Translations under genes and position numbers: made by a program | Assembly: GCA_964512485.1 (NCBI GenBank) | Contig: CAZEHJ010000110.1 | Coordinates: 1 to 7,875, forward strand | Origin: CAZEHJ01 sp964512485 | Lineage (GTDB): Bacteria > Bacteroidota > Rhodothermia > Rhodothermales > UBA10348 | DNA length: 7,875 nt | Direction of reading: 5' to 3' | The notes under the pieces: model-generated | What the model was told of the DNA's origin: nothing | Seen by the model: only the letters and a program-made list of their open reading frames with translations | Databases searched by the model: none | In this document: in pieces, positions 1 to 6,290 of the stretch | Numbering within the stretch: position 1 is the stretch's first letter | Layout: the number at the start of each line of letters is the position of its first letter

Positions 1-185
1 TCCGGCTGGGTATCGCCTACGAAGCGAAATCCTTCTTCCGGCGGCATGTTGTCTGCAGAGCGTAAATCTTCTTCCGGCGGGACACCGTCTGCCGGTCCAA
101 TGTCATTCTGAAAGGTCTGATCTGCAGGTATAGGTCGCCTGTCGGGGCGAATATTCGAACCTGTATGTTTGTCCGGCGTCTCCAT
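1..185 (-). CDS. partial CDS, N-terminus of a proline/acid-rich hypothetical protein
   Basis: An ATG at 185-183 opens a frame that stays open to the left edge (61 codons and 2 bases), so only the N-terminus is visible. It begins METPDKHTGSN and is hydrophilic, rich in Pro, Asp and Glu, with no signal peptide or membrane segment. A short internal duplication gives two AD-x-x-PPEE units, matched in the DNA by two copies of CTTCTTCCGGCGG at about 31-80. The start lies 17 bp after the stop of the gene at 973-203 on the same strand, so the two are probably co-transcribed. A weak AGGT about 11 bases before the ATG could serve as ribosome binding site. The low-complexity stretch may be a linker before a folded domain outside the window. 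Given its neighbour, a secretion or pilus ATPase is possible, but nothing visible shows this. Confidence 0.5.
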   Translation of the reverse strand, partial: METPDKHTGSNIRPDRRPIPADQTFQNDIGPADGVPPEEDLRSADNMPPEEGFRFVGDTQP

Positions 186-202
186 TCAGTCGATTTACCT
201 GG

Positions 203-973
203 TCAAGCAGCTCTGCGCTGGTCTGTTCGATCGGAAGTAATTTTTCTCAGTTGCGGTCTGGTGGTGTAAACCGACGCAGCGACTGCCGGAATATTCTGGG
301 CAATCAATTCCTGTACACCTGAAACCACAGACGTATCTGCGTAGGCGAGTTCGGATCTTATCCCATCTACACTCGCCAGAGATTGACGGACACTTTTGTG
401 GCTCGGATCCTTCGAAATACAAACAATTCTCGCCGACAGGTCTGGTTCGGAACCGTGTTCTACAACCGGAGCGAGTCCTCTTTCGAACATGTGCTGCCAG
501 TCCAGAGGTGACAGACGTGACGTCAAGAGATCTGCCAATACCAGAGTACTCATCTGACAAACGAGTACGGGCCGGAATCCGTAGATTTCTGCTGCGAGGC
601 GTTGAAGAGGCTGGGTTTTCGAAGGGGTAGTTCGGGCGATAAAGCGCCAGTCCATTTTCCCTTCGGGGTTGTACTTGTTCTGCCACAGCTGAATTTCATC
701 AGCGCTGATAAGGCCATCCTGAAGAGCCGCGTCCAGAACACGATCTAGATTGTTGTTTCTGCTCACGTTCTGCATCTCGGCAGTGGCATCGTCCACCGTG
801 ATAGAATCAGGCTGTTCCAGCCATTCGTTCACCGTCTGATCTATCAACGAGAAATCGTACAATTCTGGTGCTGATCCGTCATTTTTGGAGATGAACGTAC
901 CCTGCGCAGTCGGCTCTTCGGCGTGACTGCGGTCGTTCTTTCCCTGTGACTTGAATCGGTCAAATACACTCAT
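203..973 (-). CDS. stand-alone GspE/MshE N-terminal-domain-like protein (secretion/pilus ATPase N domain)
   Basis: This 256-residue protein is predicted cytoplasmic, with no signal peptide or membrane helix. Residues 1-60 are hydrophilic and probably disordered. Residues about 75-225 follow the order of the type II secretion/type IV pilus ATPase N domain: a helix LDRVLDAALQDGLIS (76-90), then QRLAAEIYGFRPVLV (124-138, matching the family's LAxxYGxPYVDL), then GLAPVVEHG (166-174) and ARIVCISKDPSHKSV (181-195, matching the VAxxDPxD turn), and finally a helix ending VSGVQELI (217-224). In GspE, PilB and MshE this region docks on the inner-membrane platform or binds c-di-GMP. No Walker A, Walker B or ATPase core follows. 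The MshEN c-di-GMP RLGxxL-type motifs are not clear, so nucleotide binding is doubtful. No Shine-Dalgarno is evident before the ATG at 973-971. Assignment is by pattern only; it could be a diverged domain of another function. Confidence 0.5.
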   Translation of the reverse strand: MSVFDRFKSQGKNDRSHAEEPTAQGTFISKNDGSAPELYDFSLIDQTVNEWLEQPDSITVDDATAEMQNVSRNNNLDRVLDAALQDGLISADEIQLWQNKYNPEGKMDWRFIARTTPSKTQPLQRLAAEIYGFRPVLVCQMSTLVLADLLTSRLSPLDWQHMFERGLAPVVEHGSEPDLSARIVCISKDPSHKSVRQSLASVDGIRSELAYADTSVVSGVQELIAQNIPAVAASVYTTRPQLRKITSDRTDQRRAA

Positions 974-1024
974 GGTCGTGATAACGGCCTGAAATGGCCA
1001 ATAAGGGGTTTTTTCCTGTTATCG

Positions 1025-1054
1025 ATTGTATCGGTCGAGGTCTCGACTTGTTAA
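1025..1054 (-). promoter_or_regulatory. sigma70-like promoter for the leftward gene at 973
   Basis: On the minus strand, TTAACA (1054-1049, five of six to TTGACA) and TACAAT (1030-1025, five of six to TATAAT) are separated by 18 bases. Transcription would start near 1018, giving a leader of about 45 bases before the ATG at 973. It is the best promoter match I found in the window. The spacer carries a perfect dyad, listed separately. Confidence 0.5.
1034..1047. promoter_or_regulatory. operator-like dyad in the promoter spacer
   Basis: GTCGAG and CTCGAC form a perfect 6+6 inverted repeat around a GT centre. It lies entirely within the 18-base spacer between the candidate -35 and -10 elements of the leftward promoter, where a bound dimer could block or remodel RNA polymerase. 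MerR-type regulators use such positions with long spacers, though typical spacers there are 19-20 bases. No regulator gene is visible in the window, so the binding protein is unknown. Confidence 0.4.
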
Positions 1055-1077
1055 GGCGCATCTTTCAGATAAATAAT
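1048..1077 (+). promoter_or_regulatory. possible divergent promoter for the small membrane protein gene
   Basis: TTGTTA (1048-1053, four of six) and AATAAT (1072-1077, five of six) are 18 bases apart on the plus strand. The -35 overlaps the -35 of the leftward promoter, so polymerases could compete and the adjacent dyad could affect both. The leader to the ATG at 1191 would be about 107 bases. The match is moderate and could be chance. Confidence 0.28.
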
Positions 1078-1190
1078 CCGTTTTGAAGAGAGAGAAATAG
1101 CCTGACTTCACCGCTTCTGGCGTATTGGTGATTTGGAACGAAGTGATGACAGCTCAGGTCGCAGCATTCTGAATAAAATGGCTACTGCTT

Positions 1191-1463
1191 ATGCCCTGCT
1201 TTTTCGTTGCCGGTGCCTTGATAGTCCCTCGAGTCACGCTCCTCTATCTGTGGTTCATGACGAACTGGTTTGGAGGCGTATTTGACACGATTCTCTGGCC
1301 GATTCTGGGATTCTTTTTCGCTCCGACCTCTCTTCTGTGGTATGCAGTAGTCGAAAACGTATTTGCAGGTAAATGGGGGATTTTTCAGATCGTCGTGATG
1401 GTCATTGCCGTCATGATTGACATGTCACCAGGCACCAGCAAAAAGAAAAGAAAGTCCGATTAG
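1191..1463 (+). CDS. small conserved inner-membrane protein
   Basis: This 90-residue hydrophobic protein has membrane-spanning stretches at roughly 4-25, 33-53 and 62-78. It ends with a polar, basic tail (SKKKRKSD, 83-90) that the positive-inside rule would put in the cytoplasm. Aromatic motifs VPRVTLLYLWFMTNWF (12-27) and WPILGFFFAPTSLLWYAV (36-53) resemble an uncharacterised family of short membrane proteins found in Bacteroidota and Actinobacteria, as far as I recall, so it is probably a real gene despite its size. No function is known to me. No Shine-Dalgarno precedes the ATG. A stop codon lies in frame at 1170, and no other ATG, GTG or TTG lies between it and 1191, so this start is the natural choice. 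The stop TAG overlaps the stop of the convergent acuI-like gene by several bases, and no strong terminator separates them. Confidence 0.7.
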   Translation: MPCFFVAGALIVPRVTLLYLWFMTNWFGGVFDTILWPILGFFFAPTSLLWYAVVENVFAGKWGIFQIVVMVIAVMIDMSPGTSKKKRKSD

Positions 1464-2470
1464 GCAGATTTTAATCTGACCACGTATCTGCCCATTATTC
1501 CGCCGGACATCAAGGTGTCGCAGGCGGACGGTATATCCTCAAGTTTGACTTCGTGAGCGATCTCGCCTAAATCACGTGTTTGACTCAGATCTGCAAGCCG
1601 GCTCCAGGCTATTTTCCGATCGGCCATTGGACACGTGTTGGAATCGATTCCTATCAGGCGAACTCCTCGAAGGATGAAGGGAAATACAGTCGTATTCAAT
1701 TCGTGTCCGCCAGCCAACCCACATGCGGCCACAACTCCGTGCCTCTTCGTGCAGCTGAGGACGGCTTCAAGGGTTGTTGAACCGACAGAATCCACACAGC
1801 CGGCCCATCGTCCTCGATCCAGTGGTCGAAGAGCACCTTCGGAAAGTACATCTCGCGAAATGAAATTCGTTGCTCCAAGAGACCTCAGATACTCATGAGC
1901 CTGAGGTTTTCCCGTGGCCGCAGTTACATCGAAACCCAACTGACTGAGCAACATCACCGCGAAAGAACCGACTCCTCCGGTGGCGCCTGTAACCAAAAAG
2001 TCTCCCGACCCAGGTGGCAATCCTTGCTGCTCGAGTTCGAGCACCGAAAGCATGGCCGTAAAGCCAGCTGTTCCGACAATCATTGCATTCCGAGTCGAAA
2101 GTGAGTCTGGGATCGGGAGAAGCCAAGCTTCATCGAGCCACTGGTATTCACTGTAACCACCCCAATGCTCTTCTCCTATTCCCCACCCGGTGGCGAGGAC
2201 CCTGTCTCCCTCCTGAAAATGCTCAGATCCCGACTCCACAACCGTACCGGCCATATCTATTCCGGGTACGAATGGCAGGCTGGAACGAATGATCTTTCCC
2301 TTTCCCGTCACAGCGAGCGCATCCTTGTAGTTTATTCCGCTCCATTCATTTCGGACGAGAATCCGGCCCTGTCTGGGAAGATCGTCTCGGTCCATGGGTT
2401 GAACCAGTGCGCGATCCCTGCCCTCATCTATTACAAGACCATGGAATGTGGGGATTGTATTCAATATCAA
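1460..2470 (-). CDS. acuI: AcuI/YhdH-type acrylyl-CoA reductase (NADPH)
   Basis: This 336-residue protein of the medium-chain dehydrogenase/reductase superfamily matches E. coli YhdH along its whole length. Signature segments are NYKDALAVTGKGKIIR (47-62), VPGIDMAGTV (68-77), TGWGIGEEHWGG (94-105), GTAGFTAML (133-141), the NADPH-binding loop TGATGGVGS (161-169), and AACGLAGG (248-255) followed by FPFILRGVRLIGID (263-276). It lacks the zinc-ligand pattern of alcohol dehydrogenases. AcuI reduces acryloyl-CoA to propionyl-CoA with NADPH, used in 3-hydroxypropionate or DMSP metabolism and in detoxifying acryloyl-CoA. The frame has no early ATG, and the likely start is TTG at 2470-2468. It shares TTGA with the stop of the upstream lipoprotein gene, and AAGG lies 5 bases before it. 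A second TTG two codons later is the alternative. Function is confident at family level; the physiological role here is not visible. Confidence 0.93.
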   Translation of the reverse strand: MILNTIPTFHGLVIDEGRDRALVQPMDRDDLPRQGRILVRNEWSGINYKDALAVTGKGKIIRSSLPFVPGIDMAGTVVESGSEHFQEGDRVLATGWGIGEEHWGGYSEYQWLDEAWLLPIPDSLSTRNAMIVGTAGFTAMLSVLELEQQGLPPGSGDFLVTGATGGVGSFAVMLLSQLGFDVTAATGKPQAHEYLRSLGATNFISRDVLSEGALRPLDRGRWAGCVDSVGSTTLEAVLSCTKRHGVVAACGLAGGHELNTTVFPFILRGVRLIGIDSNTCPMADRKIAWSRLADLSQTRDLGEIAHEVKLEDIPSACDTLMSGGIMGRYVVRLKSA

Positions 2471-2482
2471 CGGCGCCTTGGT
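2466..2482 (-). promoter_or_regulatory. overlapping stop/TTG start with Shine-Dalgarno, translational coupling
   Basis: On the minus strand AAGG, five bases, then TTGA: the TTG starts acuI and the TGA ends the lipoprotein gene. The arrangement suggests ribosomes terminating on the first gene re-initiate on the second. It decides the acuI start. Confidence 0.5.
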
Positions 2483-3624
2483 CGCCTGTTTCTGTCCTCG
2501 TCATTCGATTCTTCCACCTCTTCCGGTGGTTCGATCACAAGCTCGGGGAAAAGCGGATCCAATTCCAGCGTAGATGTCCCCATCCTTGACATCCACCGCT
2601 CTTCTGCCCGTTCACTCGCACGGGTCATTGTATAAGTCCCCAGTGTGCCGTCTGCCCTGACGTGAACCTCTCCCGTCATGTCTGACCACTCTCCTCGAAA
2701 TGAATCCTGCCAGTGAATCTCGAATTCGGCTTTGTAGGCTCTGTCAAGTGCTTCGTAAGACCAATCATTCACGAATACGAAAGCCCGCCTCACACCAAAA
2801 AATCCACTCACTTCTTTTAAAACCTGAGAGCCTGTTCGTTCTACGAGCAGTCTTACCTCAGATTGTCGTTCTCTTTCAGTTTTTTGTCGGAGCACAACCG
2901 TTTCCGAAGAAAGTCTCTCCGGGTCTTTTCCCATCCTGACGTACAGGTCGAAGTGAACCGCCGCGGAATCCGAATCCATCATCGCAGACTGGATATTGAA
3001 TCGCAGATCGCGATAGCCCGCATACCTGCTCATTATGAATCGCATGTTCGATCGAGGTACAGGAATTCGGAGCGCTGAGTTTGCCGCCGATTCCTCGTAT
3101 ACCTCGACAAACACTTCCTTTCGCGATGAGGGGCGAAAGGATTCCCAGTCGTCCGAGTTGAATACCTGTCTTTCAAACCGAACGTCCGTCAGGATATATC
3201 CGCGTTCATATCCCGTAGAGTCGATCGGATATTCGACTTCATAGTCTGCGATTGCACGCTTTGGTGATGATGAAAAGGCCCGTTGGTCGCAGGCGGTTCT
3301 TTCGCCGAAATACCCACAAACTTCCACCAGCAGTCTTTCCTCGTCTGCCAGATCACGATCACTCAGGGAGATCAGACCCGAATCACCCGAATACAGGGTG
3401 TCGTAGGCTGCATCGAAGACGGTATACGCGACGACGTCAGGATATACACTGGCACCGATGCCAAGTCTTGGATCGCTCACAAATCCCGAACTGACATACA
3501 GAGAATCCCAGCCGGATCGCTGGACCTCCAGATTATCCACATAAAACTGAGAAGCGTCGTTGCAGGCTGTCAGCATGAACAGCAGTACAAACGGAAGAGT
3601 CGCTGTGATGGACGAAGTTTTCAT
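2467..3624 (-). CDS. hypothetical lipoprotein, beta-rich
   Basis: This 385-residue protein begins with a lipoprotein signal peptide: Lys2, a hydrophobic core (about 6-17) and the lipobox LTAC with the lipidated Cys at 21. Asn, not Asp, follows the Cys, so under Gram-negative sorting rules it may go to the outer membrane. The rest has the alternating hydrophobic/charged pattern of beta-rich periplasmic proteins, for example YEVEYPIDSTGYERGYIL and RKEVFVEVYEE, and ends in an acidic (365-377) then arginine-rich (378-385) tail. I looked for a GWxTD-domain or known lipoprotein signature and found none, so function is unknown. AGGA four bases before the ATG at 3624-3622 is a plausible ribosome binding site. 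It is first in a two-gene unit with acuI, a pairing with no obvious biochemical logic. Its last codons overlap the acuI start. Confidence 0.8.
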   Translation of the reverse strand: MKTSSITATLPFVLLFMLTACNDASQFYVDNLEVQRSGWDSLYVSSGFVSDPRLGIGASVYPDVVAYTVFDAAYDTLYSGDSGLISLSDRDLADEERLLVEVCGYFGERTACDQRAFSSSPKRAIADYEVEYPIDSTGYERGYILTDVRFERQVFNSDDWESFRPSSRKEVFVEVYEESAANSALRIPVPRSNMRFIMSRYAGYRDLRFNIQSAMMDSDSAAVHFDLYVRMGKDPERLSSETVVLRQKTERERQSEVRLLVERTGSQVLKEVSGFFGVRRAFVFVNDWSYEALDRAYKAEFEIHWQDSFRGEWSDMTGEVHVRADGTLGTYTMTRASERAEERWMSRMGTSTLELDPLFPELVIEPPEEVEESNDEDRNRRPRRR

Positions 3625-3669
3625 TGAGTCCTGTTACGGGAGAATCATCGAGGTTGTTTTGCCTGGTCG

Positions 3670-3699
3670 GGCGGTATTTTCATGCAAAAACATGCCGCC
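3670..3699. promoter_or_regulatory. imperfect hairpin in the leader of the lipoprotein gene
   Basis: GGCGG (3670-3674) pairs with CCGCC (3695-3699). Inside lie either CATG/CATG (3681-3684 with 3691-3694) or TTTT/AAAA arms. It sits 45-75 bases before the leftward lipoprotein ATG. It could be an RNA leader structure or a protein site, but has no poly-T tract expected of a terminator in either direction. Confidence 0.25.
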
Positions 3700-3725
3700 T
3701 GGCGTTCAGTACACGAGAATCGAAG

Positions 3726-3755
3726 TTGAGGCACCTGAATGCTCCGTATTATATT
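3726..3755 (+). promoter_or_regulatory. candidate promoter for the hpd-hmgA unit
   Basis: TTGAGG (3726-3731) and TATATT (3750-3755) are 18 bases apart, giving a start near 3762 and a leader of about 145 bases to the hpd ATG. On the opposite strand the same AT-rich stretch contains an exact TATAAT (3753-3748), which could be the -10 of the leftward lipoprotein gene, though no good -35 accompanies it. An alternative for hpd is the extended -10 at 3868-3876. Confidence 0.3.
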
Positions 3756-3777
3756 CCCACAACGCCGCTCGGGACCG

Positions 3778-3793
3778 ATTATTGTCGAATAAT
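3778..3793. promoter_or_regulatory. perfect AT-rich dyad, possible operator of hpd-hmgA
   Basis: ATTATT-GTCG-AATAAT is a perfect 6+6 inverted repeat with a four-base centre. It lies 115 bases before the hpd ATG and about 16-31 bases past the candidate start near 3762, where a repressor could block transcription. It could equally be a site for the leftward lipoprotein promoter. The cognate regulator is not in the window. AT-rich dyads of this size also arise by chance. Confidence 0.3.
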
Positions 3794-3867
3794 GTTCGTC
3801 TCCGTATCTCATTGCCAAATAATCTTCTGCTTACTTTCATCTTAGTTCTTTAATGTTTTTCATACAG

Positions 3868-3876
3868 TGATATACC
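3868..3876 (+). promoter_or_regulatory. possible extended -10 element just upstream of hpd
   Basis: TG-A-TATACC fits the TGnTATAAT extended -10 in its first part. It would start transcription around 3883, 25 bases before the hpd ATG. No matching -35 is seen, which extended -10 promoters can tolerate. Weak evidence. Confidence 0.22.
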
Positions 3877-3907
3877 CATTTTCAATTCAGAATCTAATTC
3901 TCTGATC

Positions 3908-5035
3908 ATGCAAGCAGTATCGCCATCTTCTGTTGACCCGGGAGCAGATTTCCTCCCTATCAATGGCACCGACTACGTTCAGTTTTATGTCGGAAATGCC
4001 AAACAGGCTGCCGTCTATTATCAGGCTGCTTTTGGTTTTCAACCCATAGCCTATTCCGGCCTGGAAACAGGAAATCGAGAAGCGACCAGTTATGTTATCC
4101 AGCAGGGAAAGATCAGATTTGTCCTGACTTCGGCCCTCCACCCCGATTCTTACGTCGCCGATCACGTCAAACGCCACGGAGACGGAGTCCGTGATCTCGC
4201 ACTCTGGGTGGATGACGCGGTTTCGGCTTTCGAGGAGACCACGAAGCGTGGCGCAGTAGTTGTTCGTGAGCCGGAAGTGATGGAAGATGAGCACGGTAAG
4301 GTCGTCATAGCCGCAATTCAGACCTATGGCGATACGATTCACTCATTCGTTGAGAGGAAAGACTATGCAGGAATTTTTCTGCCCGGGTTCATTCCCTGGA
4401 AAAACGACGAGTATAAAGTTGACGGCGTGGGTCTGAAATACGTCGATCACTGCGTCGGAAATGTCCACCTCGGGGACATGAACAAGTATGCTGATTTCTA
4501 TTCAAATGTGATGGGCTTCAGAAACCTTTTGACATTTGATGACAAAGACATCTCAACCGAGTATTCAGCACTCATGTCCAAGGTGATGGCAAACGGAAAC
4601 GATCGCATTAAATTTCCGATCAACGAACCGGCTGCTGGAAAAAAGAAAAGCCAGATCGAGGAATACCTGGACTTCTACCACGGACCCGGCGTTCAGCACA
4701 TAGCCATGGCCACGGACAACATCATTGAAACTGTGACCGCCCTGAGAAGACGAAGTGTAGAGTTTTTGACGATTCCAGGAACGTATTACGACGAGGTTCT
4801 GGACCGGGTTGGGGAAATTGACGAAGACCTTGCACCACTGCGCAAGCTTGGGATACTTGTCGATCGTGATGACGAAGGCTACCTGTTGCAGATCTTCACC
4901 AAGCCAGTTCAGGACAGACCGACCGTGTTTTACGAAATCATCCAGCGTAAAGGAGCAAAATCCTTCGGAAAAGGTAATTTCAAGGCGCTGTTCGAATCGA
5001 TTGAAAGAGAACAGGAACGAAGAGGAAATCTCTGA
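3908..5035 (+). CDS. hpd: 4-hydroxyphenylpyruvate dioxygenase
   Basis: This 375-residue, cytoplasmic, Fe(II)-dependent enzyme converts 4-hydroxyphenylpyruvate and O2 to homogentisate and CO2, the second step of tyrosine catabolism. It has two vicinal-oxygen-chelate halves: an N-terminal structural domain (about 20-150, NGTDYVQFYVGNAKQAAVYY) and a C-terminal catalytic domain (about 175-350). The expected iron ligands are His181 in VDHCVGNV, His264 in GVQHIAMAT and Glu343 in FYEIIQR. Substrate-pocket segments FPINEPA (236-242) and KSQIEEYLDF (247-256), and the C-terminal gating helix GKGNFKALFESIE (354-366), are all present. Length is normal for the family. The C-terminal motifs fit HPPD rather than hydroxymandelate synthase, and linkage to homogentisate dioxygenase supports this. 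No Shine-Dalgarno is seen before the ATG. The hmgA gene follows after 51 bases. Confidence 0.97.
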   Translation: MQAVSPSSVDPGADFLPINGTDYVQFYVGNAKQAAVYYQAAFGFQPIAYSGLETGNREATSYVIQQGKIRFVLTSALHPDSYVADHVKRHGDGVRDLALWVDDAVSAFEETTKRGAVVVREPEVMEDEHGKVVIAAIQTYGDTIHSFVERKDYAGIFLPGFIPWKNDEYKVDGVGLKYVDHCVGNVHLGDMNKYADFYSNVMGFRNLLTFDDKDISTEYSALMSKVMANGNDRIKFPINEPAAGKKKSQIEEYLDFYHGPGVQHIAMATDNIIETVTALRRRSVEFLTIPGTYYDEVLDRVGEIDEDLAPLRKLGILVDRDDEGYLLQIFTKPVQDRPTVFYEIIQRKGAKSFGKGNFKALFESIEREQERRGNL

Positions 5036-5086
5036 TCGCCTGACGAACCGACTGTTCTACAATTTTTGTACTGAGAGAAGAAAAGA

Positions 5087-6253
5087 ATGCCACATTATGT
5101 CCGAATGGGCGATGTGCCACACAAAAGGCACACCCAGTTCCGTCGTCCAGATGGAAAACTATACAGCGAAGAAGTAATCGGCGCCGAAGGATTCAGTGGA
5201 ATCCAGTCCATCGCCTACCACGTGCATCCCCCGACAGTCGTCAATAGAGTTGGCGATCCGATTCCGTTTGCTCCGGAATACGTGGATCTTGATTTTCTGA
5301 GACACCGCCACGTAAAGGGATTTGATGTGGACTCATCCGGTGCCTGGCTCGAGTCGCGCCGGTACATCATGGGCAATACTGACGTTCGCCTCGCAGTCTG
5401 CTCACCGTCGGAGTCAATGGAATATTTCTACAGAAATGCGGTCGCCGACGAGATGATCTACGTTCACGATGGAAGTGGCGTACTTGAAAGTCCGTTCGGT
5501 AATGTCGAATTCCGGCAGGGAGACTATGTACACGTCCCCAGAACCATCACACACAGGTGGCACTTCAACGAAGGGCCCCGGCGCCTTTTGGTAATCGAAG
5601 CCTTCTCGGAAATCCGTTACCCGAACAGATATACGAACTCTTCTGGACAGCTTTTAGAGCATTCTCCTTATTGTGAGCGAGATATTCGCCCTCCGAGCGA
5701 CTTGATTACGCACGATGAAGAAGGAGAATTCGAGGTGCGAATCGCGAAACATGGCTTTCTGCATCCTGTCTACTTCAGATATCATCCGTTCGATTTTGTG
5801 GGCTGGGACGGCAACATGTATCCCTATGCGACTTCAATTCATGATTTCGAACCCATTACCGGACGGGTTCACCTTCCCCCTCCCATCCATCAGCACTTTG
5901 CAGGGCGGAATTTTGTGATCTGCTCATTCGTTCCGCGTCTTTTCGACTACCATCCACAATCCATTCCCGCTCCATATAATCACTCCAACATTGACTCCGA
6001 TGAAGTGCTCTACTACGCAGAGGGAGACTTCATGAGCCGTAAAGGAGTTGATCGTGGATCGTTCACGTTACATCCGGGTGGAATTGCACACGGACCTCAT
6101 CCTGGAACAGTCGAAGCTTCGATCGGGAAGGAAGCCACGGAAGAACTGGCTGTGATGGTCGACACCTTCCGTCCGCTGCACATGACCAAGCTGGCGGTGG
6201 GCGCGGAAGATGCGGACTACATGATGTCCTGGAAACCAGAGCTGTACGATTGA
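5087..6253 (+). CDS. hmgA: homogentisate 1,2-dioxygenase
   Basis: This 388-residue cupin-fold, Fe(II) dioxygenase opens the ring of homogentisate to maleylacetoacetate, directly using the product of the upstream hpd. The N-terminal half has VRMGDVPHKRHTQFR (5-19) and a cupin strand pattern DEMIYVHDGSGVLESPFGNV (121-140) with GDYVHVPRTITHRW (145-158). The catalytic half has HLPPPIHQHF (262-271), then the proposed ligands His299 in YNHSN, Glu306 in DSDEVLYY and His335 in IAHGPHP. The His299-His335 distance of 36 equals that of the human enzyme as I recall it. At 388 residues it is shorter than the roughly 430-445 of eukaryotic and proteobacterial enzymes, so it belongs to a compact bacterial branch. 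A purine-rich GAGAAGAAAAGA precedes the ATG. Maleylacetoacetate isomerase and fumarylacetoacetase are not seen downstream; the next gene converges from the right after 37 bases. Confidence 0.95.
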   Translation: MPHYVRMGDVPHKRHTQFRRPDGKLYSEEVIGAEGFSGIQSIAYHVHPPTVVNRVGDPIPFAPEYVDLDFLRHRHVKGFDVDSSGAWLESRRYIMGNTDVRLAVCSPSESMEYFYRNAVADEMIYVHDGSGVLESPFGNVEFRQGDYVHVPRTITHRWHFNEGPRRLLVIEAFSEIRYPNRYTNSSGQLLEHSPYCERDIRPPSDLITHDEEGEFEVRIAKHGFLHPVYFRYHPFDFVGWDGNMYPYATSIHDFEPITGRVHLPPPIHQHFAGRNFVICSFVPRLFDYHPQSIPAPYNHSNIDSDEVLYYAEGDFMSRKGVDRGSFTLHPGGIAHGPHPGTVEASIGKEATEELAVMVDTFRPLHMTKLAVGAEDADYMMSWKPELYD

Positions 6254-6290
6254 CTTGAAGTGAGTGCGCAAGCCAAATGCGGCGGTTACC

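Noticed and set aside
195..686. Leftward 163-residue frame, possibly a frameshifted alternative to the gene at 973-203.
   Set aside because: It is rich in Arg and Cys with no recognisable pattern, and the overlapping 256-residue frame shows a domain-like pattern throughout.
986..999. GGCC-TGAAAT-GGCC dyad upstream of the gene at 973 as an operator.
   Set aside because: Four-base arms of a self-complementary tetramer are expected often by chance; the 1034-1047 dyad is much stronger.
1465..1478. CAGATT-TT-AATCTG inverted repeat after the small membrane protein gene, as a terminator.
   Set aside because: It is AT-rich, has a two-base loop that cannot form a real hairpin, lacks a T tract and lies in acuI coding sequence.
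2165..2635. Rightward 156-residue frame antisense to the acuI and lipoprotein junction.
   Set aside because: It spans two well-supported leftward genes, is Ser-rich with no domain pattern, and has no ribosome binding site.
3283..3627. Rightward 114-residue frame antisense to the start of the lipoprotein gene.
   Set aside because: The leftward frame has a proper lipoprotein signal peptide and ribosome binding site; this one has neither features nor start signals.
3887..4342. Leftward 151-residue frame antisense to hpd.
   Set aside because: The sense frame encodes unmistakable HPPD; the antisense frame is a shadow without known motifs.
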